A stretch of 15,222 bases of DNA, taken from contig JBGPND010000125.1 in the NCBI GenBank assembly GCA_041487355.1, positions 1-15,222 on the forward strand, read 5' to 3'. Within the stretch, counting starts at the first letter, position 1. Every line of letters starts with the position of its first letter. Under the pieces are notes generated by a model. That model was given only the letters and a program-made list of their open reading frames with translations. It was not told the DNA's origin and did no database searches. The translations under genes were made by a program, and so were the position numbers. Source of the DNA: JAMXLO01 sp041487355. Lineage in GTDB: Bacteria; Pseudomonadota; Alphaproteobacteria; Acetobacterales; Acetobacteraceae. Shown piece after piece: positions 1-7,311 of this stretch.

Positions 1-1041
1 CATGCTCTCCTGCAGCGAGGCATCCTGCATGGCAATGCCTGCGACGCCGCTATAGGTCGCGCCCGCCTTCTGGGCCGCGCGATCAACCAGATAGTCGTTG
101 TCCCGGTTCGCGAGCGGGATGTACGTGCCCGGGATGGTGCGCGTATGAATTCCCTTGCCGTCGCGCATCGCCTCCAGCTCGGCCTCGGTCAGCGGCCGCG
201 CCGGATGATAGTCGAAGCTCCACGCCCAGCAGTTCGCATCGTCGATCGGAATCCAGAAATGCCCGTGCACCGGATGATTGCCGCGCGGCGGGATCATGGT
301 GAACGACGGCATGCACCACGGCGTGATCCGCCAATAGTATTTTCCGTCCTCCGCATTGCGTCGCGCGCCGATGAACAGGCCAGCCGGCTGGTCAACGACT
401 TCGAACACCGGCATCGCGTCGCCCATGTTGTACTGGTTGCCGCGCGAGCCCTGCATCAGCGGATCGGACCGCAGCGCATCGCGATGCAGCCACGACACGT
501 GGCTGGAATCGATGCCGCCTTCCATCGCCTGCAGCCAGTTGCAGTATTGCAGCCGCTTCGAAGTGTAGGTCTGCTCCGGCGGCACCATCGCGAACTCGAA
601 TTCCGGCAGACCCGGCTGATGCTCCGGCGGCCCCATATAGGTCCACAGCACGCCGCCACGCTCGACCAGCGGATAGGAGCGCAGCCTGATCTTCGCGCGG
701 AAGCCGCTCTCCTCCGGCTCGGACGGGATTTCCACGCACTGGCCGGTCACGTCGTATTTCCAGCCGTGATAGGGGCACCGCAGCCCGCACTCCTCGTTGC
801 GGCCGAACCATAGCGAGACGCCGCGATGCGCGCAGAACTCGTCGATCAGCCCGTAGCGGCCTTCGGTGTCACGGAAGGCGATCAGCTTCTCCGACAGAAG
901 CTGCACACGCACCGGGGAACAGTCGTTCTCCGGCAGCTCCTCGGCAAGCAGAGCCGGCAACCAGTAACGGCGGAACATCTCGCCCATCGGGGTTCCCGCA
1001 CCGGTGCGGGTCAGCAGTTCGTTCTGTTCCTTGCGAAGCAT
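1..1041 (-). CDS. Rieske oxygenase, phthalate 4,5-dioxygenase type, large subunit (3' end outside window)
   Basis: This is the catalytic component of a Rieske non-heme iron oxygenase, which uses O2 and electrons from a ferredoxin to hydroxylate or demethylate an aromatic-type substrate in the cytoplasm. The 347 codons seen begin at an ATG preceded by a strong AAGGAG (1048-1053, minus strand). No stop is reached at the left edge. The Rieske [2Fe-2S] ligands are visible as CAH (Cys70, His72) and CPYH (Cys89, His92). The mononuclear iron site follows as EGGIDSSHVSWLH near residues 174-186. It has the E-x3-D-x2-H-x4-H spacing of the family, with Asp178 as the expected bridge between the centres and His181 and His186 as iron ligands. 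The visible C-terminal part ends in IAMQDASLQESM, resembling the conserved QD..LQESMG segment of phthalate-dioxygenase-like proteins. It lies 19 bases downstream of a Rieske ferredoxin gene, so the two are probably co-transcribed. The substrate cannot be read from sequence. Confidence 0.92.
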   Translation of the reverse strand, partial: MLRKEQNELLTRTGAGTPMGEMFRRYWLPALLAEELPENDCSPVRVQLLSEKLIAFRDTEGRYGLIDEFCAHRGVSLWFGRNEECGLRCPYHGWKYDVTGQCVEIPSEPEESGFRAKIRLRSYPLVERGGVLWTYMGPPEHQPGLPEFEFAMVPPEQTYTSKRLQYCNWLQAMEGGIDSSHVSWLHRDALRSDPLMQGSRGNQYNMGDAMPVFEVVDQPAGLFIGARRNAEDGKYYWRITPWCMPSFTMIPPRGNHPVHGHFWIPIDDANCWAWSFDYHPARPLTEAELEAMRDGKGIHTRTIPGTYIPLANRDNDYLVDRAAQKAGATYSGVAGIAMQDASLQESM

Positions 1042-1060
1042 CGCTGTCTCCTTCGCGCAG

Positions 1061-1402
1061 TCACTCGCCTTCGGTTCGTCCGGCATTCACGTCAACGCAC
1101 ACCTGTCCGTCAATCACATGCACCTCCCAGACACGCAGCGGAGCCGTGCAGGGTGGCGCACTGGGGCGGCCGGTGCGGATGTGAAAGCGCCCCTGGTGGA
1201 ACGGGCATTCGATCTCCTCGCCATCGACAAACCCCTCGGCGAGCGATCCGGGACCGTGCGTGCATGCGTCCTGCGTGACGTAGTGACGACCGCCCACCCG
1301 GAAGACGGCAAACGCGGTGCCACGGGTTGCCACGCGCGCAGGGGTGTCGTCATCGACATCGGCAGCAGCGCAAAGCGCTGTGAGTTGCGTATCATCCGGC
1401 AT
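1061..1402 (-). CDS. Rieske [2Fe-2S] ferredoxin of an oxygenase system
   Basis: This is a small soluble electron carrier of 113 residues, the normal size of stand-alone Rieske ferredoxins that pass electrons from a reductase to a terminal oxygenase. The cluster ligands are clear: CTHGPGS (Cys47, His49) and CPFHQGRF (Cys66, His69), separated by 16 residues. The N- and C-terminal strands fit the Rieske fold. I chose the ATG at 1402, which gives the N-terminus MPDDTQLTAL. In-frame ATGs at 1423 and 1495 would add residues of non-family composition, and none has a convincing Shine-Dalgarno. The stop is 19 bases before the oxygenase start, so the likely transcript order is ferredoxin then oxygenase. 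No ferredoxin reductase is visible in the window. A nitrite-reductase-small-subunit-like role is possible but less likely next to an oxygenase. Confidence 0.9.
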   Translation of the reverse strand: MPDDTQLTALCAAADVDDDTPARVATRGTAFAVFRVGGRHYVTQDACTHGPGSLAEGFVDGEEIECPFHQGRFHIRTGRPSAPPCTAPLRVWEVHVIDGQVCVDVNAGRTEGE

Positions 1403-1493
1403 GGCCCCGCACGTCCGCCCCATTCGGTGCTCGCAGGCTAGCCGCAGACGCCCGAAACGCCTAGCGTGCGGTCCGCATCGCGAGAGGCTCGGC
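1403..1493. promoter_or_regulatory. Divergent intergenic region between ferredoxin and GFA genes
   Basis: These 91 bases separate the outward-facing starts of the Rieske ferredoxin (minus) and the GFA protein (plus). Any promoters for both genes that are not shared with upstream operons must lie here or inside the neighbouring genes. I see no convincing -35/-10 pair and no good dyad. The CTAGC direct repeat at 1438-1442 and 1461-1465 is too short to weigh. The assignment is positional only. Confidence 0.35.
1482..1487 (+). promoter_or_regulatory. Shine-Dalgarno deciding the GFA start
   Basis: GAGAGG lies 6 bases before the ATG at 1494. It supports that start over the longer in-frame reading from 1317, which would overlap the ferredoxin gene on the other strand. 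Confidence 0.55.
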
Positions 1494-1916
1494 ATGCTCC
1501 ACTCGGGCGGCTGTCATTGTGAAAACATCGGCGTGAAGCTGCGGCTTTCGCGGCCGCCAGAGCAGATGCCGTTGCGCTCCTGCTCCTGCGCATTTTGCCG
1601 TGCCCACAGCACGCGGACCCTCTCCGACCGCGACGGCCAGGTGGAAATAACCGCTGGTGACTGGTCGCTGGTCGAGCGCTACCAATTTGGCTCGCGCACT
1701 GCCGACTACCTGCTGTGCCGCCGCTGCGGCGTCTACATCGGCGCGGTCTGCGAGACGAGCACCGGCCTGCGCGCGGTGGTGAACGTGAATTGCCTGGACG
1801 ATCGTGCCGCTTTCACACAAACCCCGGCCGCACCCGACTACAACGGCGAAGCCACCGACGCGCGACTGGATCGCCGCGCGATGAACTGGATGCCGGCGAT
1901 CGTCAGCGAGCGTTAG
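1494..1916 (+). CDS. GFA-family zinc protein (CENP-V/glutathione-dependent formaldehyde-activating-like)
   Basis: A 140-residue soluble protein of the GFA fold. Members bind zinc through clustered cysteines. The founding member Gfa was reported to promote condensation of formaldehyde with glutathione, but most homologues have unknown roles. Visible motifs are GGCHC (Cys7, Cys9), CSCAFC (Cys30, Cys32, Cys35) and CRRCG (Cys75, Cys78), which is the full cysteine pattern in the right order. The length is typical. It is the only complete plus-strand gene in the window. It sits between the ABC importer operon and the Rieske genes, and its TAG (1914-1916) overlaps the TAA (1913-1915, minus) of the last ATPase gene. 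If the neighbouring oxygenase is a demethylase releasing formaldehyde, a GFA protein would make sense beside it. That is inference. Confidence 0.88.
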   Translation: MLHSGGCHCENIGVKLRLSRPPEQMPLRSCSCAFCRAHSTRTLSDRDGQVEITAGDWSLVERYQFGSRTADYLLCRRCGVYIGAVCETSTGLRAVVNVNCLDDRAAFTQTPAAPDYNGEATDARLDRRAMNWMPAIVSER

Positions 1917-2884
1917 TGCCTCGCCTGATCGTAGAGGTGGCAGGCCACGAAGCGGCCATCCACCTGCGCCAGCACCGGCTCCTGCTGACCGCAGAACGAC
2001 ATGGCGTGCGGGCAGCGCGGGTGGAAGCGGCAGCCGGATGGCGGGTTCAGCGGGCTGGGCACCTCGCCCGGCAGGATGATCTCCTCGCGCCGTTCGTCCG
2101 GATGGCTCGGCAGCGCCGCGGAAAACAGCGCCTCGGTGTAAGGATGCTTCGGTGTGCGGGCAAGCGTCCGCGCGTCACCCATCTCGACGATCTTGCCAAG
2201 ATACATCACCACGATCGTGTGGCTCATATGCGCGACGGCGGCGAGGTCATGGGCGATGAACAGATATGACAGTCCCAACTGTTCCTGCAGGTCGCGCAGC
2301 AGGTTCAGGATCTGCGCGCGGATCGACACGTCGAGCGCGGAGACCGGCTCGTCCAGCACGATCAGCTTCGGCGATAGCGACAGCGCCCGCGCGATCGCAA
2401 TGCGCTGACGCTGCCCACCGGAGAATTCATGCGGGAACAGGTCCGCCGAACGCTCCGGCAGCCCGACCAGATCGAGCAATTGCAGCACGCGTTTGCGCGC
2501 CTCGCCCGCCGACACGTCTTCGTTGGTCACCAGCGGTTCGGCTATGATGTCGCTGATGCGCATGCGCGGACTGAGCGAGGCGTAGGGATCCTGGAACACC
2601 GCCTGCACCGATTTCCGGTAGTGCCGCCGGCCGGCCACATCGAGCCCCTGCAGGTCCTGCCCCTCGAAGCGGATGCTGCCGCCGGTCGGTTCCTCCAGTC
2701 CCAGCACCAATTTGGCCGTCGTGGTCTTGCCGCAGCCGGACTCGCCCACGACACCGAGTGTCTGCCCGCTCTCGATCGAGAACGAAATGTCATCGACCGC
2801 GCGCACCACGCCACGACTGCCGCCGAACACGCCGCGTCTCGCCTGGAAATGCTTGCTGAGACCGGCAGCCTCGAGCACCGCCAT
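1913..2884 (-). CDS. Peptide/opine/nickel-class ABC importer, ATP-binding protein (DppF/OppF-like)
   Basis: This is the second nucleotide-binding subunit of the importer encoded upstream, 323 residues long, and powers substrate uptake at the inner face of the membrane. Visible are Walker A GESGCGKTT (47-55), the Q-loop at Gln98, the signature FSGGQRQR (154-161), Walker B LIVLDEP (174-180) and the switch His212. The C-terminal oligopeptide/dipeptide-transporter extension contains GCRFHPRC and further cysteines (Cys285, Cys291, Cys298, Cys315). This four-cysteine pattern is reported to hold a [4Fe-4S] cluster in related Dpp/Opp ATPases. The ATG at 2884 overlaps the TGA of the preceding ATPase gene by one base (TGATG), with AGAGGGG upstream, so translation is probably coupled. 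It is the last gene of the operon, and its stop overlaps that of the convergent GFA gene. Confidence 0.94.
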   Translation of the reverse strand: MAVLEAAGLSKHFQARRGVFGGSRGVVRAVDDISFSIESGQTLGVVGESGCGKTTTAKLVLGLEEPTGGSIRFEGQDLQGLDVAGRRHYRKSVQAVFQDPYASLSPRMRISDIIAEPLVTNEDVSAGEARKRVLQLLDLVGLPERSADLFPHEFSGGQRQRIAIARALSLSPKLIVLDEPVSALDVSIRAQILNLLRDLQEQLGLSYLFIAHDLAAVAHMSHTIVVMYLGKIVEMGDARTLARTPKHPYTEALFSAALPSHPDERREEIILPGEVPSPLNPPSGCRFHPRCPHAMSFCGQQEPVLAQVDGRFVACHLYDQARH

Positions 2885-3882
2885 CACGCTGCGCCCCTCT
2901 GCACGCTGGCACTGGCCAGCCAGCAGCGCGCCGTTCTGCCATCGTCCAGGTTGAATTCCGGCGGTGCCTCCTTGTGACAGCGATCGAACGCCGCCGGGCA
3001 GCGCGGCGCGAAGGCGCAGCCGCGCGGCAGTGCGGAGAGGTCCGGCGGCTGCCCGTCGATCGCGGTCAGCCGGTTCCGGCTGTCGCTCATGCGCGGGATC
3101 GAGTTCAACAGCGCCTCGGTATATGGGTGCGCCGGCGCATTGAAGATGCGCGAGACCGGTCCCGATTCCACCACGCGACCAGCGTACATCACCGCAAGCT
3201 GGTCGCACATCCGCGCGACGATGCCGAGATTGTGCGTGATGAAGATCAGCGCCAGGTCATGCTCGCGCTGCAACTCGCGCAGCAGGCTCAGATACTGCGC
3301 CTGGATTGTCAGGTCGAGGCTGGTGGTCGGCTCGTCGGCGATCAGCAGGCGCGGCTCGCAGGAGATGCCGATGGCGCCGACGATGCGCTGGCGCATACCG
3401 CCTGACATCTCATGCGGGTACTGCGTCACGCGTGTCTCTGGCGAAGGGATGCGCACCGCCTTCAACAGTTCTTTTGCCCGGCGCCAGGCCGTGGCGCGGC
3501 CGGCTCCTTCATGCACCCGGATCGGCTCGGCCACCTGATCGCCGATGGTGAACAGCGGGTTCAGCGAGGCCATCGGATCCTGCAGGATCATGGCGATTCG
3601 CCTGCCCCGCACGTGCCGCATCTCAGCGTCGGACTTGCGCACGAGGTCCTCGCCCTCGAACATCATCGAACCGCTGACTATCGACGCCGCCGTGGGCAGC
3701 ACGCGCAGGATGGTCAGCGCCAACGTGCTCTTGCCGGAGCCTGACTCGCCCACGATGCCGAGCGTCTCGCCGGCGTCGATGCGCAGCGACACATCGTCGA
3801 CCGCGCGGACCACGCGGGTGCCCTGCGCGGAAACGTAGTGCGTCGAGAGATTGTCGATCTCGAGCAGAGGGCGGTTCGCCAC
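2884..3882 (-). CDS. Peptide/opine/nickel-class ABC importer, ATP-binding protein (DppD/OppD-like)
   Basis: First ATPase subunit of the importer. From the chosen start it has 332 residues, the usual family size. Visible are Walker A GESGSGKST (45-53), Q-loop Gln101, signature MSGGMRQR (159-166), Walker B LLIADEP (179-185), the D-loop region TTSLD and switch His217. The C-terminal family extension carries Cys289, Cys295, Cys302 and Cys320 (GCAFAPRC onwards), matching the reported Fe-S ligand pattern of Dpp/Opp ATPases. The start is uncertain. The longest reading begins at a GTG at 3939 and would overlap the permease gene by 35 bases. I prefer the GTG at 3882, which gives MANRPLLEIDNLS, the usual family N-terminus, 22 bases after the permease stop. 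A GTG at 3891 is also possible. None has a clear Shine-Dalgarno, so coupling to upstream translation is likely. Confidence 0.92.
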   Translation of the reverse strand: MANRPLLEIDNLSTHYVSAQGTRVVRAVDDVSLRIDAGETLGIVGESGSGKSTLALTILRVLPTAASIVSGSMMFEGEDLVRKSDAEMRHVRGRRIAMILQDPMASLNPLFTIGDQVAEPIRVHEGAGRATAWRRAKELLKAVRIPSPETRVTQYPHEMSGGMRQRIVGAIGISCEPRLLIADEPTTSLDLTIQAQYLSLLRELQREHDLALIFITHNLGIVARMCDQLAVMYAGRVVESGPVSRIFNAPAHPYTEALLNSIPRMSDSRNRLTAIDGQPPDLSALPRGCAFAPRCPAAFDRCHKEAPPEFNLDDGRTARCWLASASVQRGAA

Positions 3883-3904
3883 GGCGGCCACAGGCCGGCG
3901 CGGC

Positions 3905-4798
3905 TCAAAGCTGGCGGAGCTGTGGGTCGAGTTTGACACGGAGCCAGTCCCCGAGAAGGTTGGCGGAAAGCACCATCAGCATGATACAGCAGCCCGGCAG
4001 CACGGTGAGCCACCAGTAGCCCACCATCAGGCCCTGCTTACCGTCCGACAGCATCAACCCCCACGCAGGCTGGGGCGGCGGCACGCCAACGCCGAGGAAG
4101 GACAGCGACGCCTCGGTCACGATCACCACGCCGAGCATCAGCGTCGCCAGCACGATCGCCGAGTTCACCACGTTGGGCAGGATATGCCGACGCATGATCG
4201 TCCATTTCGAGCAGCCCGCGACGATGGCGAGGCGGACGAATTCGCGTTCCTTCAACGACAGCACCTCGCCGCGCACGACGCGGGCGTAGCGCGTCCAGTA
4301 GACCAGGCCGAGGATGATCACGATGTTCCACATGCTCGGGCCGACGATGGCGGCGAGGAAGATGGCGAAGGTGAGCGCCGGCAAGGCGAGCCAGGCGTCG
4401 GTGATGCGCATGATGACCTGGTCCACCCAGCCGCCGAGATAGCCCGCGAGGATGCCCAGCACGGTGCCGATGACTCCGGCAAAGATCACCGCGGTGAAGC
4501 CCACCACCATCGATACCCTGGCGCCGAAGATCAGTCGCGACAACACGTCGCGGCCCAATTGGTCGGTGCCGAGCAGGTGTTCGGCGGTACCGCCTTGCTG
4601 CCAGACAGGCGGATGGAATCGCGCGGTCAGGGCGCCGATTTCGGGATCGTGCGGTGCCAGCACGTTGGCGAAGATCGCCATGAAGGTGATGCTGACGAGG
4701 ATGAGAGTTGGGATCAGCGGAAGGTCGCCGAGCCGGATTGCCGCGGAGCGTGGCGGCAGGTGCGACGGGAGGCTGATGGTCTCTATCGATGTGCTCAT
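3905..4798 (-). CDS. Peptide/opine/nickel-class ABC importer, permease (DppC/OppC-like)
   Basis: A 297-residue inner-membrane permease, one of the two channel-forming subunits. After a hydrophilic N-terminus it has a first membrane segment near 27-48, then the family-typical periplasmic stretch with LGTDQLGRDVLSRL (76-89). Five further hydrophobic segments follow. The cytoplasmic EAA coupling loop is visible as GEVLSLKEREFVRLAIVAG (177-195), followed by IMRRHILPN, and would contact the ATPases. The ATG at 4798 is 5 bases after the preceding permease stop. GGAGAAG spans the end of that gene as ribosome-binding site. A longer in-frame reading to 4966 would lie inside the DppB-like gene and was discarded. 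Assignment to the DppC side rests on the N-terminal extension and gene order. Confidence 0.94.
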   Translation of the reverse strand: MSTSIETISLPSHLPPRSAAIRLGDLPLIPTLILVSITFMAIFANVLAPHDPEIGALTARFHPPVWQQGGTAEHLLGTDQLGRDVLSRLIFGARVSMVVGFTAVIFAGVIGTVLGILAGYLGGWVDQVIMRITDAWLALPALTFAIFLAAIVGPSMWNIVIILGLVYWTRYARVVRGEVLSLKEREFVRLAIVAGCSKWTIMRRHILPNVVNSAIVLATLMLGVVIVTEASLSFLGVGVPPPQPAWGLMLSDGKQGLMVGYWWLTVLPGCCIMLMVLSANLLGDWLRVKLDPQLRQL

Positions 4799-4803
4799 AG
4801 CCG

Positions 4804-5724
4804 TCACTTCTCCAGTCGAATGCGCGGATCGATCACGGCGTAGACGACGTCGACCACCAGGTTCACCACCACGATCATGGTGCCACCCATGATCACGATG
4901 CCCTGCACCACCGGAAAATCGCGGAAGCTGATGCCCTCGTAGAGCAGCCGCCCGACGCCGGGCCAAGCGAACACTGTCTCCACCACGACGGCGACATTGA
5001 TCATCAGCACGAGATTGATCCCGGCCAGCGTGAGCACCGGGATCAGCGCGTTCTTGAACGCGTGCTTGCCGATCACCAGCGACTGCGGCAGGCCCTTGAG
5101 CCGCGCCAGCTTGACGTACTCCGAGCCCAGCACTTCCAGCATCGACGATCGCGTCAGGCGCATGTGCGCCGCGGCGAAATACCAGCCAAGCGCGAAGGCC
5201 GGCATGATCAGATGCAGCGGGGTGCCCGAACCGGATGAAGGCAGCCAGCCCAGGTAGACCGAGAACAGCAGGATCATCACCAGGCCGACGAAGAACGAAG
5301 GCAGCGACAGGCCGAGCAGGGCGAACAGCTTCCCGGCGCTGTCCCAGAAGCGGCCCACGCGCACCGCGGCCAGGATGCCGCTCGGGATGCCGACCAGCAG
5401 CGAAAACGCCATGGCGACCGACGCCAGCAGCAGCGAGTTCGGCAGCCGGTCCAGGTAAAGCTCGAGCACCGGCGTCTGATAGTAGAACGACTGGCCGAAA
5501 TCGCCGCGAGCGAGACTCGCCATGAACAGCCCGTATTGCACCCAGAGCGGCCGATCCAGGCCGAACCGCTGATGAATGGCGGCGACGTCCTCCTCGCTGG
5601 CGCCGGGCTCCACCAGCAATGAAGCCGGATCGCCGGTGACGCGGACGAACAGAAAGATGGTCAGCGACAGAAGCAGCAGCGAGAGCAGCGAATAGCCGAA
5701 CCGCCGTGCAATGAACTGCCTCAT
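4804..5724 (-). CDS. Peptide/opine/nickel-class ABC importer, permease (DppB/OppB-like)
   Basis: A 306-residue inner-membrane permease. The N-terminal helix (10-27) directly follows MRQFIARRFG, the usual start of DppB-type proteins. It is followed by a periplasmic domain with the typical GDFGQSF element (74-80) and the LPNSLLLA segment (94-101). Five further membrane helices include 100-122 and 137-160. The EAA coupling loop is seen as EYVKLARLKGLPQSLVIGKHA (202-222), followed by FKNALIPV. The C-terminus ends YAVIDPRIRLEK, the normal DppB ending. The start lies 11 bases after the stop of the nearest binding-protein gene, with GAGG 7 bases upstream of the ATG. It pairs with the DppC-like permease immediately downstream. 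Confidence 0.95.
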   Translation of the reverse strand: MRQFIARRFGYSLLSLLLLSLTIFLFVRVTGDPASLLVEPGASEEDVAAIHQRFGLDRPLWVQYGLFMASLARGDFGQSFYYQTPVLELYLDRLPNSLLLASVAMAFSLLVGIPSGILAAVRVGRFWDSAGKLFALLGLSLPSFFVGLVMILLFSVYLGWLPSSGSGTPLHLIMPAFALGWYFAAAHMRLTRSSMLEVLGSEYVKLARLKGLPQSLVIGKHAFKNALIPVLTLAGINLVLMINVAVVVETVFAWPGVGRLLYEGISFRDFPVVQGIVIMGGTMIVVVNLVVDVVYAVIDPRIRLEK

Positions 5725-5735
5725 GACGACGCCCT

Positions 5736-7292
5736 CTATGCGCTCTTCAGCGTGATGTCCTCGTAGGGCGCGGTATAGACGAAGCCCTTGATCAGCCCGA
5801 ACCCCGACTGGTCCACGCGGGGTCCGACACCGCTGATGAACGCAAGCTGCCAGATCGACACATACATCGTGCGCTCATCGAGCAGTTGCTGCATCTTCGC
5901 CAGGATTGCCGCGCGCTTCGTTCGGTCCAGCTCGACCGCCTGCTGCGGGAACAGCTCGTCGATCTCCGGGTAGCTGCCATAGGCATAGGTGCCGCTCTTG
6001 ACCACGAACGCCTCAAGGCGTGTCGCGGCATTGCCGAACGCACCGCTGGCACCCTGAATGATGTTCTTGAATTTCTTGTCGCCGTAGCCCTTGAAGAACG
6101 CCGCGCGCTCGAGCGGCCGCAGTTTGGCGCGAATGCCGACCGCCGCGAGATTGTTGAGCGCGGCCTCGCCCAGGTTCGCATAGGCTACGTCGCAGGTGTA
6201 GAAGCCGGCATCGAATCCGCCGGCATGGCCTGCCTCGGCCAGCAGCTGCTTCGCCTTCTCCGGATCGTACACCGGTGGCGGCGGCGCCACGTAGAATTCG
6301 AAGTTCTCCGGAATGACGCTGCCGGTGATGTGCGAATGGCCGAGTGTCAGCGCCTGGTTGATGGTGTTGTAGTCGAGAGCATATTTGCTGGCGAGCCGCA
6401 CCCGCCGGTCATACCACGGCGACTTGGGGTCCCATTGCTCGGGGAAATACAGGTAATAGGGTGCCGAACCGACGGTCGGCCGCAGCGTCAGTCCCGGCGT
6501 GCGCTGCAATTCCTCGGCCAGTTCGGCGCGGATGGAATAGGCGATGTCGATCTCGCCCCGCTTGAGCGCGGCCAGCCGTGTCGACTCGTCGGGAATCACC
6601 CGCAGCACGATCCGCTTCACACTGGGCGTCTTGCGCCAGTACTGCTCGAACGCCTCCAGCACCAGTTCCACGCCTGGCGTGAATGAGACGAACTTGTACG
6701 GCCCCGCGCCGATCGGTGCCTTCTTGAATCCGTCGTCGCCGACCTTCTCCACGTACTTCTTCGGCACGATCCAGCCCGCACCGGAGGCACTGGCATAGAA
6801 GGTGATGAAATCCGGCCAGGGATTCTTCAGCTTGAACACGACGCGCTGCGGATCGGGAGTCTCCACCGCCGCGACACGCTCCTTGATCAGCGCGTGCGCG
6901 GCGCCGCGGTAGCGCTCGAAGGAGAACTTGACGTCATCGGCGGTGACCGGATCGCCGTTGTGGAACATCGCCCCCTTGCGCAGGACGAACTCGTAGCTCA
7001 GCCCATCCTCGCCGGCCGACCAGGACTCCGCCAGCGACGGCGACGGATTGCCCTGCGGCATCGGCTTCACCACCGCGTCGTGCAGCGCGTACATCACCAT
7101 GAACGGCGTGATGATGCCCGCGGTCTCCGCCGGGTCGAGCCAGGTCGGCGCCAGCGTGATGTGCACGCCGACGGTGAGTTGCCCTGACGGCGCGGCAGAC
7201 TTTGCCGGCCGCACCGCACTCGCCACCATGCCGAGTGCGGCAAGCGCGAGCACATCGCGCCGTCGTGTCGTGACCATCCCAGGCCGTGCCAT
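5736..7292 (-). CDS. Family-5 extracellular solute-binding protein, copy 1 (permease-proximal)
   Basis: Periplasmic receptor of the ABC importer, 518 residues, typical for SBP family 5 (DppA/OppA/NikA fold). The N-terminus has a Tat-like signal: TTRRRDVLALAALG (8-21) followed by a hydrophobic stretch and a probable cleavage near AKSAA (30-34). There is no lipobox cysteine, so a free periplasmic protein is expected. Family motifs include LAESWSAGEDGLSYEFVLR (87-105), FHNGDPVTADDVKFSFER (110-127), PIGAGPYKFV (193-202) and the pocket-region segment around 271-283 (APYYLYF). It is the third of three tandem paralogues and colinear with the other two through the whole mature part. It differs in the pocket segment (SAPYY versus QATFW and QAPFW) and around 330-341. 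GGAG lies 8 bases upstream of the ATG, and the gap to copy 2 is 19 bases. The ligand is unknown. Confidence 0.94.
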   Translation of the reverse strand: MARPGMVTTRRRDVLALAALGMVASAVRPAKSAAPSGQLTVGVHITLAPTWLDPAETAGIITPFMVMYALHDAVVKPMPQGNPSPSLAESWSAGEDGLSYEFVLRKGAMFHNGDPVTADDVKFSFERYRGAAHALIKERVAAVETPDPQRVVFKLKNPWPDFITFYASASGAGWIVPKKYVEKVGDDGFKKAPIGAGPYKFVSFTPGVELVLEAFEQYWRKTPSVKRIVLRVIPDESTRLAALKRGEIDIAYSIRAELAEELQRTPGLTLRPTVGSAPYYLYFPEQWDPKSPWYDRRVRLASKYALDYNTINQALTLGHSHITGSVIPENFEFYVAPPPPVYDPEKAKQLLAEAGHAGGFDAGFYTCDVAYANLGEAALNNLAAVGIRAKLRPLERAAFFKGYGDKKFKNIIQGASGAFGNAATRLEAFVVKSGTYAYGSYPEIDELFPQQAVELDRTKRAAILAKMQQLLDERTMYVSIWQLAFISGVGPRVDQSGFGLIKGFVYTAPYEDITLKSA

Positions 7293-7311
7293 GCGTTATG
7301 CTCCGCTTCCG

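Noticed and set aside
1438..1465. Two CTAGC copies considered as a regulator-binding direct repeat
   Set aside because: Five-base matches are too short to support a site, and there is no associated promoter element.
3851..4843. Plus-strand open frame of 330 codons opposite the DppC-like permease
   Set aside because: It is rich in His, Asp and Gln, with no domain. The minus-strand permease with its EAA loop is clearly the gene.
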